DNA of 64,000 nt from Cristatella mucedo (lineage: Eukaryota; Bryozoa; Phylactolaemata; Cristatellidae): assembly GCA_009760855.2 (NCBI GenBank), contig WPIO01000061.1, positions 2,375,001 to 2,439,000 on the forward strand, in the 5' to 3' direction. Position numbers and translations under genes: made by a program. Shown piece after piece: positions 10,847 to 22,075 of the stretch. Each line of letters starts with the position of its first letter. Within the stretch, counting starts at the first letter, position 1. Under the pieces are notes generated by a model, which was not told the DNA's origin, did not search any database, and worked only from the letters and a program-made list of their open reading frames with translations.

Positions 10847-11157
10847 GACAACTACTATCCTGCTGCCGACTCTGGCTCATACATTCCAGCCGTCCTGAGC
10901 TGCTACTTCCATGCTACTCACTGCCTCAACTGCTCTCATGAGTCAGCTTTGATTCCCACTTTCACTCTGTTGCGTGAGATGAAGTCTCTTGGCTACTGAA
11001 TGCGAACCGAAAGTCGCTTAGGCTGTGAGAGCGCTATACAAAACTCTCACGTGTAACAATCTTTGTGGCTTTGAAGAATTACTGACGGAGATACACTACT
11101 CTACATAACATCTAACTGGGCAGCTTGGCAATTTTTCTGGTAACGGATGTATGCATG

Positions 11158-11443
11158 TAATAATAATAATAGTAATAATAATAATAATAATGCACTTGAT
11201 AAAGTGCCCTCAGAGAACTAAATCTCTCTCTAGGCTCTTAACATTTGCTGCAAAGGGAAATGCAATTGAATGATGAGTAATATCATGCTTGATAAACAAA
11301 CAAAATGAATAACATGGTTAGGGGTGACATGCACACGGTCAGCATGCAAATGCGGTTAGTGGCAGCATGCACAGTGTCAGCACGAATAATCAAGTCAAGG
11401 ACGAATCACAGGGACCCACTAAATGCTGTCCTAAATAGGCGTG
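11158..11443 (-). mobile_element. LINE-A 3' end
   Basis: A tail of AATAAT repeats, the hairpin and the 3' untranslated blocks up to TAAATAGGCGTGTT make a copy of the same length and truncation point as 9483-9768. It lies 50 bases after the LINE-B end in tail-to-tail orientation. Confidence 0.85.
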
Positions 11444-11638
11444 TTCAGTGCTGTAGCTCTTGATCTCGACATGGATGCATAAAAGCCACCACTATTGAAG
11501 AGCTGAGCTCCTTTATAAGCAACTGTGCTCGCCGGTCGGAGTAGATTTAGGTGCCAGGAGGGGCATTTAGGTGGTTTCGGGAATGGGAGACTGAGAAACG
11601 GTTTTAGAAGCAATGCCTCCTCTTTTTCTTAATGGTGC

Positions 11639-11805
11639 GACGAATTACCAAAATCCACCGCAATCTACCGGAACCCACCCAAATACACCGCAATCCACCA
11701 AAATCCACTCTAATTGGGCTAACAACGACACTAGACGTAAGCGTTGTCGTGCTCAAATTTTGTGCTGATATTGTAGTACACGTTCGAATTTATCTGCCCA
11801 CCAAT
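11639..11805 (+). repeat. Left terminal inverted repeat of the fold-back element
   Basis: This arm pairs with 15,371-15,496. It is about 40 bases longer because the AATCCACCGC-type short motif is reiterated near its outer end. Inner landmarks shared with the other arm are CCACTCTAATTGGGCTA, AGACGTAAGC, GTGCTGATATTGTAGTACAC and ATCTGCCCACCAAT. Confidence 0.8.
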
Positions 11806-12351
11806 CCACCCTAATCCACCGCAATCAATTCTAGTTATCGTCAAATCCACCATAAATCTTTCCTCACACAGCTCCAAAAAGCAGGGAATATAAAACTAAG
11901 CTACGCATACAATGTACGAAGAAAAGTTTGCACGATTGCGCTCACACAATCTCACAAAGTCCACTGATAAAAGATTACGGTGGCCCAGGCCAATACTACA
12001 ATCCACCCCAATCCACCCAATGTACTGCATTTCACCTCTCAGCAAAAAATCCTGTGCGAAAAGCTCCTTTTTTGCTTGCAAATGACAGCAAACTCTGACA
12101 CAATTGCACTCACAAAATTCACTTGCATTGGCACTGCCGTTCTCGTGCAATGCACTGCAGTCGACTGCAGTAGCCCGGGCAAATACCGAAATCTACTTCA
12201 ATCCGCCGAATCCACTGCATGAAAAATCGAAATACACTGCACCGAGCTCCTGTATTTATTTCATTTTAAAGTTCACCTTGCCATGTGCACAATCGCGTAA
12301 AATAAAATTGCGCATTATCGCACTGTGGCAATGGACGGCAATCGTCTGAAA

Positions 12352-12842
12352 TGTATCTCCGTCAGTAACTCCACAAAGTCATAAAGACCATGTGAGTGTT
12401 ACGCAGGAGAGTTTTGTATAGCCCACTCACAGCCTAAGCGGCTTTCGGTACGCATTCGGTAGCCAACAGACTTCGTCTCACGCAACAAAGAGAAAGTGGG
12501 AAGCATAGCAGAGTCTGGAGAGCAGTTGAGGTAGTGAGTAGCATAGAAGTAGCAGTTCAGGACCGCTGAAAAAGATGTGCCGTAGTCGGCAGTTGGAGAG
12601 TAGTTGTCGTTGCGTAAGAATTGTGGAAGCGAGTTCCACAGCCTAGGACATGCAGAGCTAAAGCTTCTGTCGCCAACTGTCTTTAAGCGGAGGAATGGGA
12701 CAGCTAATTTATTGTCTACACAGGACATGAGGGCGCAAACAGGCTGAAACTGATGCAGCAGTTCAGCTAGGTACGAAGGAGCCAAGCCGTGGCGAAATGA
12801 CCTGCACTGCTTGGTGAGGCGGTTGCTTTTCACGACCTCTTG
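12352..12842 (-). mobile_element. LINE-B 3' end inserted in the satellite
   Basis: On the minus strand it carries an open frame of about 140 codons matching the LINE-B C-terminal region (HGLAPSYLAELLHQF, KTVGDRSFSSA, RLWNSLPQFL, RETKSVGYRM) and the LINE-B 3' end (GGAGTTACTGACGGAGATACA). The satellite sequence stops at ATCGTCTG just before it. The region upstream of the conserved frame (KSNRLTKQCRSF) differs from other copies. Confidence 0.8.
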
Positions 12843-13448
12843 TCTGTCATGAGCGTCGCAGTTGCCACATTACTCCACTTCTCGCCAACCTGCACTGGCT
12901 ACCAGTCAAGCAACGGATTGACTTCAATGTTTTGTCGCTCACTTTTAGGTCATTTCATTCTATGGCTCCAGCCTATCTCTTAGATATACTACCCCATCAG
13001 GCCAAGCATCGTACCACCCGCTTTTCGGAATCCAACAGTCTACAAATACCTCGAACAAACATTAAATCTTTTGGAGACCGTGCATTTAGTTCGTATGCTC
13101 CTAAAGCCTGGAACTCTCTTCCGACTTGCGTCAGAACATCCCCTGACCTGACCACATTTAAAAGGAACTTAAAAACACACCTATTTAGGACAGCATTGAG
13201 TGGGTCCCTGTGATTTGTCCTTCATGTGCTTATGCGTGCTGACACTGTGCATGCTGCCACTAACCACATTTGCATGCTGACCCTGTGCATGTCACCCCTA
13301 ACCATATTATTCATTTTGTTAATTTTTCAAGCATGATTTTACTTACCATTCAATTGCATTTCCCTTTGCAGCAAATGTAAGTCGCCTAGAAAGAGATTAA
13401 GTTCTCAGGGGGGCTTTATCAAGTGCATTATTATTATTATTATTATTA
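12843..13448 (+). mobile_element. LINE-A 3' portion inserted next to LINE-B
   Basis: A plus-strand 5'-truncated LINE-A: the C-terminal coding region (about 93 codons open at 12,932-13,213, including KSFGDRAFSSYAPKAWNSLP and FKRNLKTHLFRTALSGSL), the 3' untranslated blocks, the hairpin and an (ATT)n tail. The coding stop is intact, so this is a relatively young copy. Confidence 0.85.
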
Positions 13449-13562
13449 CCTCGGTCCTGTGGTCGTAGGCTCGAATCTTGCGGTGGGTGATACTTTATCG
13501 CCACTGCAAGTGGTGTTGATAGCCGTAAAGTGTCGCTATACAAAAGAAGCTGCTAAATCAAC
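13449..13562 (+). mobile_element. SINE-1 copy, head-truncated
   Basis: It begins within the tRNA-like head just before the B-box (GGCTCGAATCTTGCGG) and continues through the CGCCACTGCAAGTGG...GATAGCCGTAAAG body to AAGCTGCTAAATCA. It abuts the (ATT)n tail of the LINE-A copy, so one of the two inserted at the edge of the other. Confidence 0.75.
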
Positions 13563-13689
13563 TTGTATTTTTTTAAACTACCTCAATCCATTCTATTCTA
13601 CTGCAACTCGTCCTCAAATCACCATCACTAAGCACTATTTGACATTGCATATAGGAAAAGGCTCAGTTCAAAGTTCACCCACAATATTT

Positions 13690-15310
13690 CGCTCCATTGT
13701 GCACATGCGTTGTTATGCAATCCATTGCAATCGACTGCAACGGTTGGTCCCATACCACAATCCACCTCAATCCACCGAAATCCGCTGCAATCCGCCGCAC
13801 GGCGACCAGAAAGCGTGCACTGGAAGCTCTAATTATGACTACATGCTGCTATGCTCTTCGGTTATTGTGTAATCGCATAACTGTACTGTAATTGCCTCGA
13901 CCATTCTGGAGTAATGCACTGCAATCGACTGCAACTGCCCTGGCTAGTACGCCAATCCACCGTAACCCGCCGAAACACGACCAGAATAGTACACTTTTAG
14001 CTCTAGTAGTGATTGCACGTTACTCTAGTCTTAGATTAGTGTGTATTCGCACAATTTCAGTGCAATTGCGTCGGCCATTCGGCAGCAAGTCACTGCAATT
14101 GACTGCAATGGCCCGGGCCAGCACCTCAGTTTATCCGATGCAAAATGCCCTGAAATTGGTGTCGCGGTCCTCCAACTTTGAATGCATGTTTTGTAAGCAC
14201 ATTGCTTAAAGTCAACCTCATCATTTTAAGCAATTCACTCGTACAATCTCGGGCAATGCATGGCAATCTACGGCAATGGCCCGGGCAAATATGGCAATCT
14301 ATTATGATTCATTGCGAATCACAGGTAAGTGACTGGGCCAAGATTAAGTATATCTTAACTATCACAGCGTACTGTGTTTAAAGTGCAACCACGTCCTTTC
14401 AACCAATCTAGCAGGTACAATTGCGAGTAATTAATGGCAATCGACAGCAATGACCCGGGCCAATACCACAATTCGCTGCAAACTGACGAGAAATCGGCAG
14501 TGCGAAGTACCAACTGTCATTACATGTAACATTCCGCTGCGTCCAAAGTAAAACCATCGCATTTTCAACAAGCTTTGCTCGTTAACTGTCAGCAATGCAC
14601 GAAATCCACAGCAATGGTAGGGGCCGAAAGGGTAATCGGAGGAAAATTGACAAGATTGGTTGCAATAAACTGCAACTCTCCTTCCCCATCATATGTACAC
14701 ATGCTCGTGCACATAATTTTTACCCATTGTGAGCGTTCAATATACGGCAATGCACGGCAATCGACGGCAATGGCCAGGGGGAAATAAGCCAATCCATTAC
14801 GGCCCATTACAAATGGGCTGACAGTTGCTGAGAGAAGCACCAACATTTCTTTCGTATCGCACTGCATTGCCTTCAAAGTGCAGCCAGATTCTTTTAAACA
14901 ATCGACAAAGGCACAATCGCGGGCAATGCATGGCAATCGACGGCAATTGCACGAGGCATTACAACAATCTATGATTGTCTGCTAGAATTACAAACAAAGC
15001 TGCTGGGAGAGGATCCAACTTTTCTAGCGTATTACAATGCGGGGTATTAAAAGTGCAACCGCATCCTTTCAGCCAATCGCGAGCGTACATTCGAGGGCGA
15101 TTCTCGGCAATCGACGGAAACGGTCTGGGAAAATACGGAAATCTCAAAAAGTTCATTAAAAATAGACTGAACGCAGCAGGGTGACGCTCGCATTTAGATT
15201 TCTTATTCGTGTATACTCTATTTCTGGTGCACCCAGGAAATTCAATTGGTAATGTCAGCACTCGGTTGCTGCAATGCAATTAACGGCAATGGCTATAGCG
15301 GTGGGTTGCA
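13690..15310 (+). repeat. Degenerate tandem satellite array, period about 160-190 bp
   Basis: A recognisable core (TGCAATCGACTGCAATGG then CCCGGGCCAATAC, or close variants) recurs near 13,715, 13,915, 14,088, 14,254, 14,431, 14,590, 14,749, 14,922, 15,093 and 15,272. Earlier units lie near 11,975, 12,150 and 12,325. Many units also share an upstream block like AAAGTGCAACC-x-x-x-TCCTTT-x-A-x-CCAATC. The core is itself made of shorter CGGCAATCGA-like and AATCCACCGC-like repeats, so the array is hierarchical. Confidence 0.8.
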
Positions 15311-15370
15311 GTACAGCCGTTCGGCGTCAAAGATCATTTGCACAAGTGCGCGTGGACACAGCCACATGAA

Positions 15371-15496
15371 AATTGGTGGACAGATACATTCGAACGTGTA
15401 CTACAATGTCAGCTCAAAGTTTAGCTCGGCAAAGCTTACGTCTGGTCATTGGTAGCCTAATTAGAGTTGATTGAGGTGGATTTTGGCAATTCGTTG
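15371..15496 (-). repeat. Right terminal inverted repeat of the fold-back element
   Basis: This is the reverse complement of the left arm, with scattered substitutions and one roughly 40-base length difference. The outermost shared bases are AATTCGTT at 15,488-15,495. The flanking sequence outside it (CCCCTCTTTAAT) partly resembles the sequence outside the left arm (CCTCTTTTTCTTAAT), but I do not call it a target duplication. Confidence 0.8.
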
Positions 15497-15549
15497 AACC
15501 CCTCTTTAATAGCCGGAAAGATTGTAGTAATAACTGGAATTACTTGTAA

Positions 15550-16318
15550 GAATAATAGTACTAGCACATTTTTAAAGAACCAAATCTCTCGCTAGGTTTT
15601 TAAATATGCTGCAAGGGATGTATGTCAATATAGTTAGAGCTAAAATGCACAGCGTCGGCATGTTTGAGTACACGTAAGATAGTTTGTGTGGATCCAGAAA
15701 ACGCTACAGGGAAGATGCGCTTTTAGCTTCTTTTTAAATGTCGTCAGGGTATGCCATGGCATAAGTCGGGAGTGAGTTCCACTGTTGGGAGCGTACAAAT
15801 TGAAGACACGGTCTCCATTGGATTCGAGGTTGGTTCGAGGCACAGCTAAGCGATTTTAGTCAGAACAGCAAGTGGCACAATGCCTAGATTGGCTGGGAAG
15901 CGGTTCGGATAGGCTGGCTAGAGAAAGAGAATGAAGGAAAATAAAATTCAGTGACAGAATCTTGAAGTCTATATGCTGCTTAATGGGAAGCGAATGCAAG
16001 TCGAGGAGAAGTGATGCAAATCGGATACTGTGAAGATCACGATTGATAAGCCTAAAAGCAGAATTGTGGACTAACTCTTAGTGCCTTATTGCACATGCCA
16101 CAAGACCTGCTAGTAGCGAGTTCTAGAAGTTGCCACAGGATGTCATAAATGCACAGACAAACTTGGAAATGGCACCCCTATCAATGCGTGCCCGAATTTT
16201 TTCAAGGTTACTTGGCTGAAAGTAGGAAGACGTCATTGCGTGCAGATGTGGTCGTCTAGTGAAAGGTTACGTAGGAGATGAACATTTGGATTTAGCACAG
16301 ACGCTATGGGAGATATAA
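15550..16318 (-). mobile_element. Decayed LINE-A, 3' half
   Basis: Minus-strand tail and weakened hairpin (AACCAAATCTCTCGCTAGGTT), then coding remnants (PRTNLESNGDRVFNLYAPN and an upstream LHSLPIKQ-like block) up to about 16,318, where a LINE-B 3' end begins. There are many stops, so it is an old copy. Confidence 0.7.
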
Positions 16319-19300
16319 TGTAATGTACCTCCGTCTGTAACTCCACAAAGTCATACAGACCATGTGGGTGTTACGCAGGGGAGTTTTGCAAAGCGCACTC
16401 ACTGCCTAAGCGGCTTTTGGCACGCATTCGGTAGCCAACAGACTTCGTCTCACGCAGCAAAGAGAAAGTGGGAAGCATAGCAGAGTCAGGAGAGCTTTTG
16501 AGGTAGTGAATAGCTTGGAAGTAGCAGCTCAGAATCGCTGAAAACGATGAGCCATAGTCAGCAGTATGAGAGTAGTTGTCGTTGCATAAGAATTGTGGAA
16601 GCGAGTTCGACAGTCTATGACCTGCAGAGCTAAAGCTTCTGTCGCCAACGGTCTTTAAGCAGAGGAATGGGACAGCTAATCTATTGTCCACACAGGACCT
16701 CAGGGCACAAACAAGCTGAAACCGATGAAGCAGTTTAGCTAAGTACGAAGGAGCCAAGCTGTGGCGGGCCTTGAGGTTCAGCTTAAGAACCTGGCTCCGA
16801 ATCAGTTGGTCAACCGGCATCCACATGAGCTCTTTTAGCAAAGGAGACACGTGCTCAAACCACTGGGACTTGAAGACTAGCCTTGCAGCCATATTCATAG
16901 TCAGCTGCAGTGGCCTAATCGCCTTTTTTGATACCCCAACCAATAGGGAATTGCAATAAACAAGCCAAGACAGAACAGAGGAGCTAGTTAAATGTTTTGC
17001 AAGCCACTATGGAAGACAGCTCCTAATCTTGGATAGGGATAAGACGTGATGGCTAGCGGCAGAAGGAGTCTTCTGAATGACCCTTTTAAAGTTGAGGCAG
17101 TTTTCATAAACGACTCCTACATTTCGAGCACGCGGTGATGGTCGCACAACAGCATCACATATTAGAAGAGCAAAGCCTTTTAATCCAGCCACACGCTTAG
17201 GGTGTCCTATCAGCAGTAGTTCGGTTTTATCGTCGTTGGATTTCAGGGAGTTTTCTGACATCCAGGATCGAATATCGGCGAGGCAAGCATTCAATTTTTC
17301 AGTTGCTGCAGCATAATCCGACGGTTTGAATGACAATTAAAACTGAGTATCGTCAGCATAAAAGTGATATCTTATTCCATGGGCCTTAATCACTTTTCCC
17401 AGAGGTTGTGTATAAATGGAGAACAGCAAGAAACCAAGGAACAGGCCCTTGAGAGACTCCACAGATGACTCTTCTCGTGTGTGAGACCTAATCGCCACAC
17501 GACACGGATTTGAACACGACCAGACAAGTACGATTTAAACCAGGCCAGTGCTTCTTCTGCTAGACCGATCGTTGTTCTTAATCATTCAAGAAGAACATCG
17601 TGATTAATGGTGTCGAAGGCAGCAGACAGATCTAGCAGAGCTAGGGCAGTGACATTTCCGTCGTCGTTGCCATGTAGAATGTCACTGTTAACACGGAGGA
17701 GAGCAGTTTCAGCTGAGTGCTGCCTCTTGAATCCTGATTGAAATGATTCTAAAATTTTATTATTTTCAATATGTTCAACCAGCTGCTTAGCAAAATTTTT
17801 TTCAAGAATCCGACAGGAAAGGAAGAAGGGAAACATGGTGATAGTTTGCAAAGACCTCTGTATCTAATCCAGGCTTTGTAAGTATGGGTCTAACGATTGC
17901 AGATTTGAAGGACTTGGGGACGACCCCTTTTCCCAGAGACACTTAAAAATCTTCGTTATGGCAGAGCTTAGTTGGGCTGCCAGTGAAGACCACAGAAATG
18001 AAGCTATAAGGTCTTCAAGAGACGAGCTCTTTTTGCTTGACCTTATTAAGGTAGCAAAATCGCATGTAGAAACCTCGGAGAATCTTGTGAAGAAGGTCAC
18101 AGGTTGTGCAGCCGCGATTGCTTTATACGGAAGGGGGCTTAATAGAGGGACAAATGTGCACAATTTTTTAAGTAAATAATGCTGAAAAACCTTTGGTTGA
18201 GTCCCTAATATCTGGGGAGTCAGACCTCTCAGCATTGGCCAGTAAATGGTTTCTGTCTTATAAATTTGTTTAGGCTCCGACTGGCAGGAATTCAGCTTTC
18301 GGATGAAAAGAGAAGCCCGGACTTTGATAAGCTTTCCGCTGTAAATTCGAAGGAAGTCCCTGAAATTTGTTCTTCTAGAGCGTCTCTCATCTCACCTGGG
18401 CATCACTGGCACTGCTCTGCAGTGGTTCAGGTCCTATCTCAGTGGGAGACTCCATAGTATCGACGTGAATGGACAAAGATCATCTGAAGTACCTCTGAAA
18501 TATGGTGTACCTCAGGCCTCCGTGCTAGGTCCGGTTCTTTTCACGGTTTATACTCTGCCTCTTGCTGATGTGATTGCCAAGCACAATCTCGGCTTTCACT
18601 TCTATGCGGAGTACACTCAGTTGTACCTTTGCTTTGATCCCTCCCAGCCTTCGAGCACCTCAAATTCTCTAAACTCACTTGCTGCATGTATTGATGACTT
18701 GTGCATATGGATGGCAGCAAATTTTCTAAAAATTAACGATTATAAAACTAACTTCTTAGTTATTTGCAAACCCAGTGTGATTCACAAATTGGAAAGGCTG
18801 ACGCTCAAAATTGGCTCTGCCAGCATATCTCCAGTTGAATCCGGTCGTAATCTAGGTGTCATATTCTAAAGCGATCTCTCGTTAGACGACCGTATCAGCT
18901 CGACAGTCAAATCTGCCTATTTTCAGCTTCACAACGTTGCTTAAATTCGAGCTTGTTTAGATAAGGATACCGCGTCCAAGTTGGTCAATGCATTCGTGAC
19001 ATCCCGTCTCGACTTCTGCAACTCACTGCTTACTGGCCTACCAGCATGTGCGATCAGGCGATTGCAGCTGGTGCCAAACTACGCAGCTAGGCTTGTATGC
19101 CATGAGCGTTGCAGTTGCCACATTACTTCACTTCTCGCCGACCTGCACTGGTTACCAGTCAAGCAACGGATTGACTTCAAGATTTTGTCGCTCACTTTTA
19201 GGTCATTTCATTCTATGGCTCCAGCCTATCTCTTAGATATACTACCCCATCAGGCAAAGCATCGTACCACCCGCTTTTCGGAATCCAACTGTCTACAAAT

Positions 19301-19955
19301 ACCTCGTACAAACCTTAAATCTTTTGGAGACCGTTCGTATGCTCGTAAAGCCTGGAAATCTCTCCCGACCTGGGTCATAACATCCCCTGACATGACCACA
19401 TTTAGAAGGAACTTAAAAATACACCTAGTTAGGACAGCATTAAGTGGGTCCCTATGATTCGTCCTTCATGTGCTTATTCGTGCTGACACTGTGGATACTG
19501 CCACTAACCACATTTGCATGCTGACCCTGCGCATGTCACCCCTAACCATGTTATTCATTTTGTTTGTGTATCAAGCATGATTTTACTCACCATTCAATTG
19601 CATTTCTATTTGCAGCAAATGTAAAGCGCCTAGAGAGAGTGTAAGTTCTCTAAGGGCTCTTTATCAAGTGCATTATTAATATTATTATTATTATTGGCAT
19701 CAGACCCTGATTTCTGGAAACGAAGTTCAACCTGAACTAAACCCGGTGCATCTTTAGGAGTTTTTTTGTAAATTGAAAGGAATCTGCATGACTTTGAACA
19801 CGGATAGAATGAACGGGAGCATGCTTGTCAAGAGCACTCCCGAGTTTCATGTTCATGGCATCAGTAAGGGTATCGAGGCTGCCGGTCGAGTCTGAACGTA
19901 GATCAAGAAGACCTGCATCACAAACAGATTTCAAAACTTTTCTATGTCAATGCTT
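16319..19955 (-). mobile_element. Long LINE-B copy, split by a LINE-A insertion
   Basis: Segments 16,319-18,357 and about 19,700-19,955 together form a minus-strand LINE-B from the 3' end through the C-terminal region (190 codons open at 16,371-16,943), RT (LLDLSAAFDTINHDVLLE at about 17,590-17,640) and the EN-RT linker (DAGLLDLRSDSTGSLDTLTDAM at about 19,850). RT is broken by multiple frameshifts. A plus-strand LINE-A occupies the gap. Confidence 0.85.
18358..19695 (+). mobile_element. LINE-A copy inserted in LINE-B
   Basis: It starts in RT near the SSRLGITGTALQWF-equivalent region and runs to an (ATT)n tail. Open frames at 18,465-18,869 and 18,981-19,457 show RT and C-terminal regions. The catalytic YADD box is altered (YAEYTQLY: one base change turns ADD into AEY), and nonsense changes occur near 18,868 and 18,944. 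It is inactive. Confidence 0.87.
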
Positions 19956-20104
19956 GACGAGTCCATTTTGAAGGATAAGTTGTTTAGTTTATGAGTAACG
20001 GTTAACCCGTGACTTACAACTTTTAGTTATTGCCATTCAGTTCAAGCAATTCAGTATCCACTGGAGTAGGGACTTTCTCAAATTGAATACAATATAATGC
20101 GTAT

Positions 20105-20235
20105 GTACGAGGCCTAAGAGAATTTAATCTTTATTCAAATGGTTCACATATACCGCAGGGCTCGAGCCCTCCACCAAGTCATTAAACGTATTTACCTTAA
20201 CTTTGGTGGTTAAATCTGAGCACCTTAACCCCTGG
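20105..20235 (-). mobile_element. SINE-2 copy (tRNA-like head, LINE-A-like tail)
   Basis: On the minus strand, an A-box-like TTAAGGTGCTCAG and B-box-like GGGCTCGAGCCC are followed by a short link and a weakened AAGATTAAATTCTCTTAGGCC tail matching the LINE-A hairpin core. It shares the TAAGGTGCTC start with the copy at 43.9 kb. It is diverged. Confidence 0.55.
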
Positions 20236-20239
20236 GCAA

Positions 20240-21160
20240 TGCATGACAATGAAGCTAACCGTACTAGTTATGGGCAAACCAAGTGTATGGTCAAAATTGG
20301 CTATGTCAGCACGTCTCCAGGTTCATTTTCACGTATGTAAGTGTGCTATTCCAAAGCAACATATCACTAGACGGTCGCTTGAGATCCTCAGTTAAGTCTG
20401 ACTCAGTTAAATAAGACCTTCCCCATGTAATATTTCTTAAATTTAGATTCGTTTAAACAGGGATACTACATAAAAATTGGCCTTCACATTTGTGACATCC
20501 AGTCTCGAAATCTGTAACTCATTTAGTAATCGTCTAACGGCTTGTGCACTTAGGCGCTTATAGTTGGTGTGTTACTCTCTAGAAAAACTTTTTATTTCGC
20601 GAGCGTCGCTGTTGCCACATCGCACTACTTCTTGCCAACCTGCACTGGCCATTAACCAAGCAGTGTAGCGACTTTGACGTTTCGTCACTTACTTTTAGGT
20701 TCATTCCATTCTCAGGCTCCAGCTAACCTACTAGAACTATTCATAAACTAGCCTAGGCATCACATTGCCCGCGTTTCCAACTTCGATCTTATAACTTTGC
20801 CTCGAACTAACTTCAAATGCTTTGGATACAGTGTCTTCTGTTCGTATCTTCTCCTAAAGTCTGGAACTCACTCTCGATTGATATCACAACACCCCCCCCC
20901 GACGTTTTCTGATAGCACTTGGTGGGTGCTCGTGATTTGGTTTTGTGTGCTCATGCCTGTGTGAATGCTGCCACTAACGACATTTGCATGCTGACCTTTG
21001 CATGTCACCTCTAATCATGTTATGCTTACTGTCATTGAGCGTGCTATCATTAATCCTTCGATCGTGCTTCTTACTTAGCATCAGATATAAAGTGCCTAGA
21101 AATAGATTGAGGTCTCTAAGGGCGAGATAACAAACGTATTATTACTATTATTATTACTAC
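20240..21160 (+). mobile_element. Strongly decayed LINE-A
   Basis: Blocks equivalent to LVMGKPSVI, ISPVES, the VTSRLDFCNSLL region, HWLPVKQ, the 3' untranslated CATTTGCATGCTGACC block, the hairpin and an ATTATTACT tail are recognisable in order on the plus strand, but all frames are broken. This is one of the older LINE-A copies. Confidence 0.7.
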
Positions 21161-21691
21161 CGAATACCGGCGTGCATTGGTGCAGCACGTGCAGGTCGCA
21201 AGCCGCTGTGCAAGGTTCAGGCGTCGCCCTTATTCGTCGGCTGTCGGCTGCAAAAAAGCACTGTTACGATCGCTATGTTCGCGGCCTAGTTCTGCCCGAA
21301 CCTTTATTCGCTATAAAGCTAATACGCCACGGCTTCCTGCAGCCTTGATTTCAATTTCTGCATGTAAGCGCGAGCCTCAGCCGATATGCTGCGCCGGTTC
21401 GCTCTGTACTGTGACGCTTGCATTTTCGCCTTCCATTCAAAGAAAGAAGCGGTTAAGCTCTTCCCATTTAGAAAGCAGATCGTTGAAGATGGCGCGAGGT
21501 TGCAGTCTGAGCTGCCGCTACCGCAATGGCCGCCGCTGTCGGTGTGGTCTTTTATTGTTAGCGAAAACGCATGAGTAAGTAGTGTGAGCTGAGCAAATCC
21601 ATTGCCGCGTTAGGTTCGGTCTTGACGCCGCTCCCGACCTCGACTCTTGTAGCCGGCGCTTCGGCGAACCACACAAGTGCTGACGCTGCAC
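21161..21691. other. Unassigned GC-richer segment
   Basis: A 133-codon plus-strand frame (21,177-21,578) is open, rich in Arg, Ser and Cys and without recognised motifs. It looks like non-coding GC-rich sequence. No repeat from elsewhere in the window matches. Confidence 0.3.
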
Positions 21692-21864
21692 AGCTAACTG
21701 ACTTAACAGTCTCTTTTTGTTTAGCGACTGAAGAGCCTCTACGGCTATCACCACCGCTTGCAGTGGCAATATAGGATTGCCCACCGCAGGATTCGAACCC
21801 ACGACCTCGTGGCTGGGGTCGTGAAAAGCAACCGCCTTACCTCGTGAGCCATTACGGATCAGCA
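21692..21864 (-). mobile_element. SINE-1 copy
   Basis: The minus-strand head has a B-box GTGGGTTCGAATCC and an upstream GAGGTAAGGCGG A-box-like element. The body (GCCACTGCAAGCGG...GATAGCCGTAGAGGCTCTT) and a tail ending AGTTAGC are present. The anticodon-loop region reads GACCTCGTGG-like sequence, differing among copies. Confidence 0.82.
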
Positions 21865-21989
21865 GCTAATGATCAAATTGCTTCTCCCTGCAGACCAGAA
21901 GAAGTCGACAGGCGGCGATGTGGCTGAAGCGTGCAACGCCGCAAGCTGAAGTCAGCGCAGGCCGACTTTGCCGCACGGCGGCGTTCTAC

Positions 21990-22075
21990 TTTGCAGCAAA
22001 TATAAAGCACCAAGAAAGAGATTGAGTTCTCTGAGGGCGCTTTATCAAGTGTATTATTAGCATTATTATTACTTG
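21990..22075 (+). mobile_element. LINE-A 3' hairpin and tail only
   Basis: TTTGCAGCAAATATAAAGC, the hairpin with AGTTCTCTGAGGGCGCTTT and an ATTATTAGCATTATTATTAC tail are present. This is extreme 5' truncation, leaving fewer than 90 bases of the element. Confidence 0.8.

Larger units (their letters stand above)
6166..11107 (+). mobile_element. LINE-B copy, 5'-truncated, interrupted by four insertions
   Basis: LINE-B is an L2/CR1-like non-LTR retrotransposon. Segments 6166-6266, 8460-9482, 9769-10068, 10253-10430 and 10847-11107 are collinear with the better copies at 54.8-57.2 kb and, reversed, 16.3-19.9 kb. They run from the linker between endonuclease and RT, through RT (LSAAFDT-type and YADD regions decayed) to the C-terminal region and a CTGACGGAGATACA end. 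The gaps hold a hAT element, a LINE-A tail, a SINE-1 and an unclassified segment. Many stops and frameshifts show that it is dead. Confidence 0.85.
11639..15496. mobile_element. Fold-back element with an internal ~170-bp satellite
   Basis: The ends are diverged inverted repeats: 11,639-11,805 against 15,371-15,496. Both begin with (G/A)ACGAATT(A/G)CCAAAATCCACC. A 20-base exact complementary match lies at 11,770-11,789 and 15,388-15,407. The interior is a degenerate array built around GGCAATCGACGGCAATGG-CCCGGGCC-like cores, with no coding capacity. LINE-B, LINE-A and SINE-1 copies (12,352-13,562) later inserted in it. It resembles non-autonomous DNA elements with satellite cores, but the superfamily is unknown and no target duplication is certain. 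Confidence 0.75.

Noticed and set aside
13700-15310. CRISPR array, because of regularly spaced short repeats
   Set aside because: The spacing is about 170 bp with degenerate cores and similar inter-core sequence, which is a satellite; the DNA is eukaryotic.
11639-15496. Bivalve pearl/BIV160-type element or Helitron
   Set aside because: The size of the internal unit is similar, but I recognise no diagnostic end sequence, and the paired inverted termini do not fit a classical Helitron; left unclassified.
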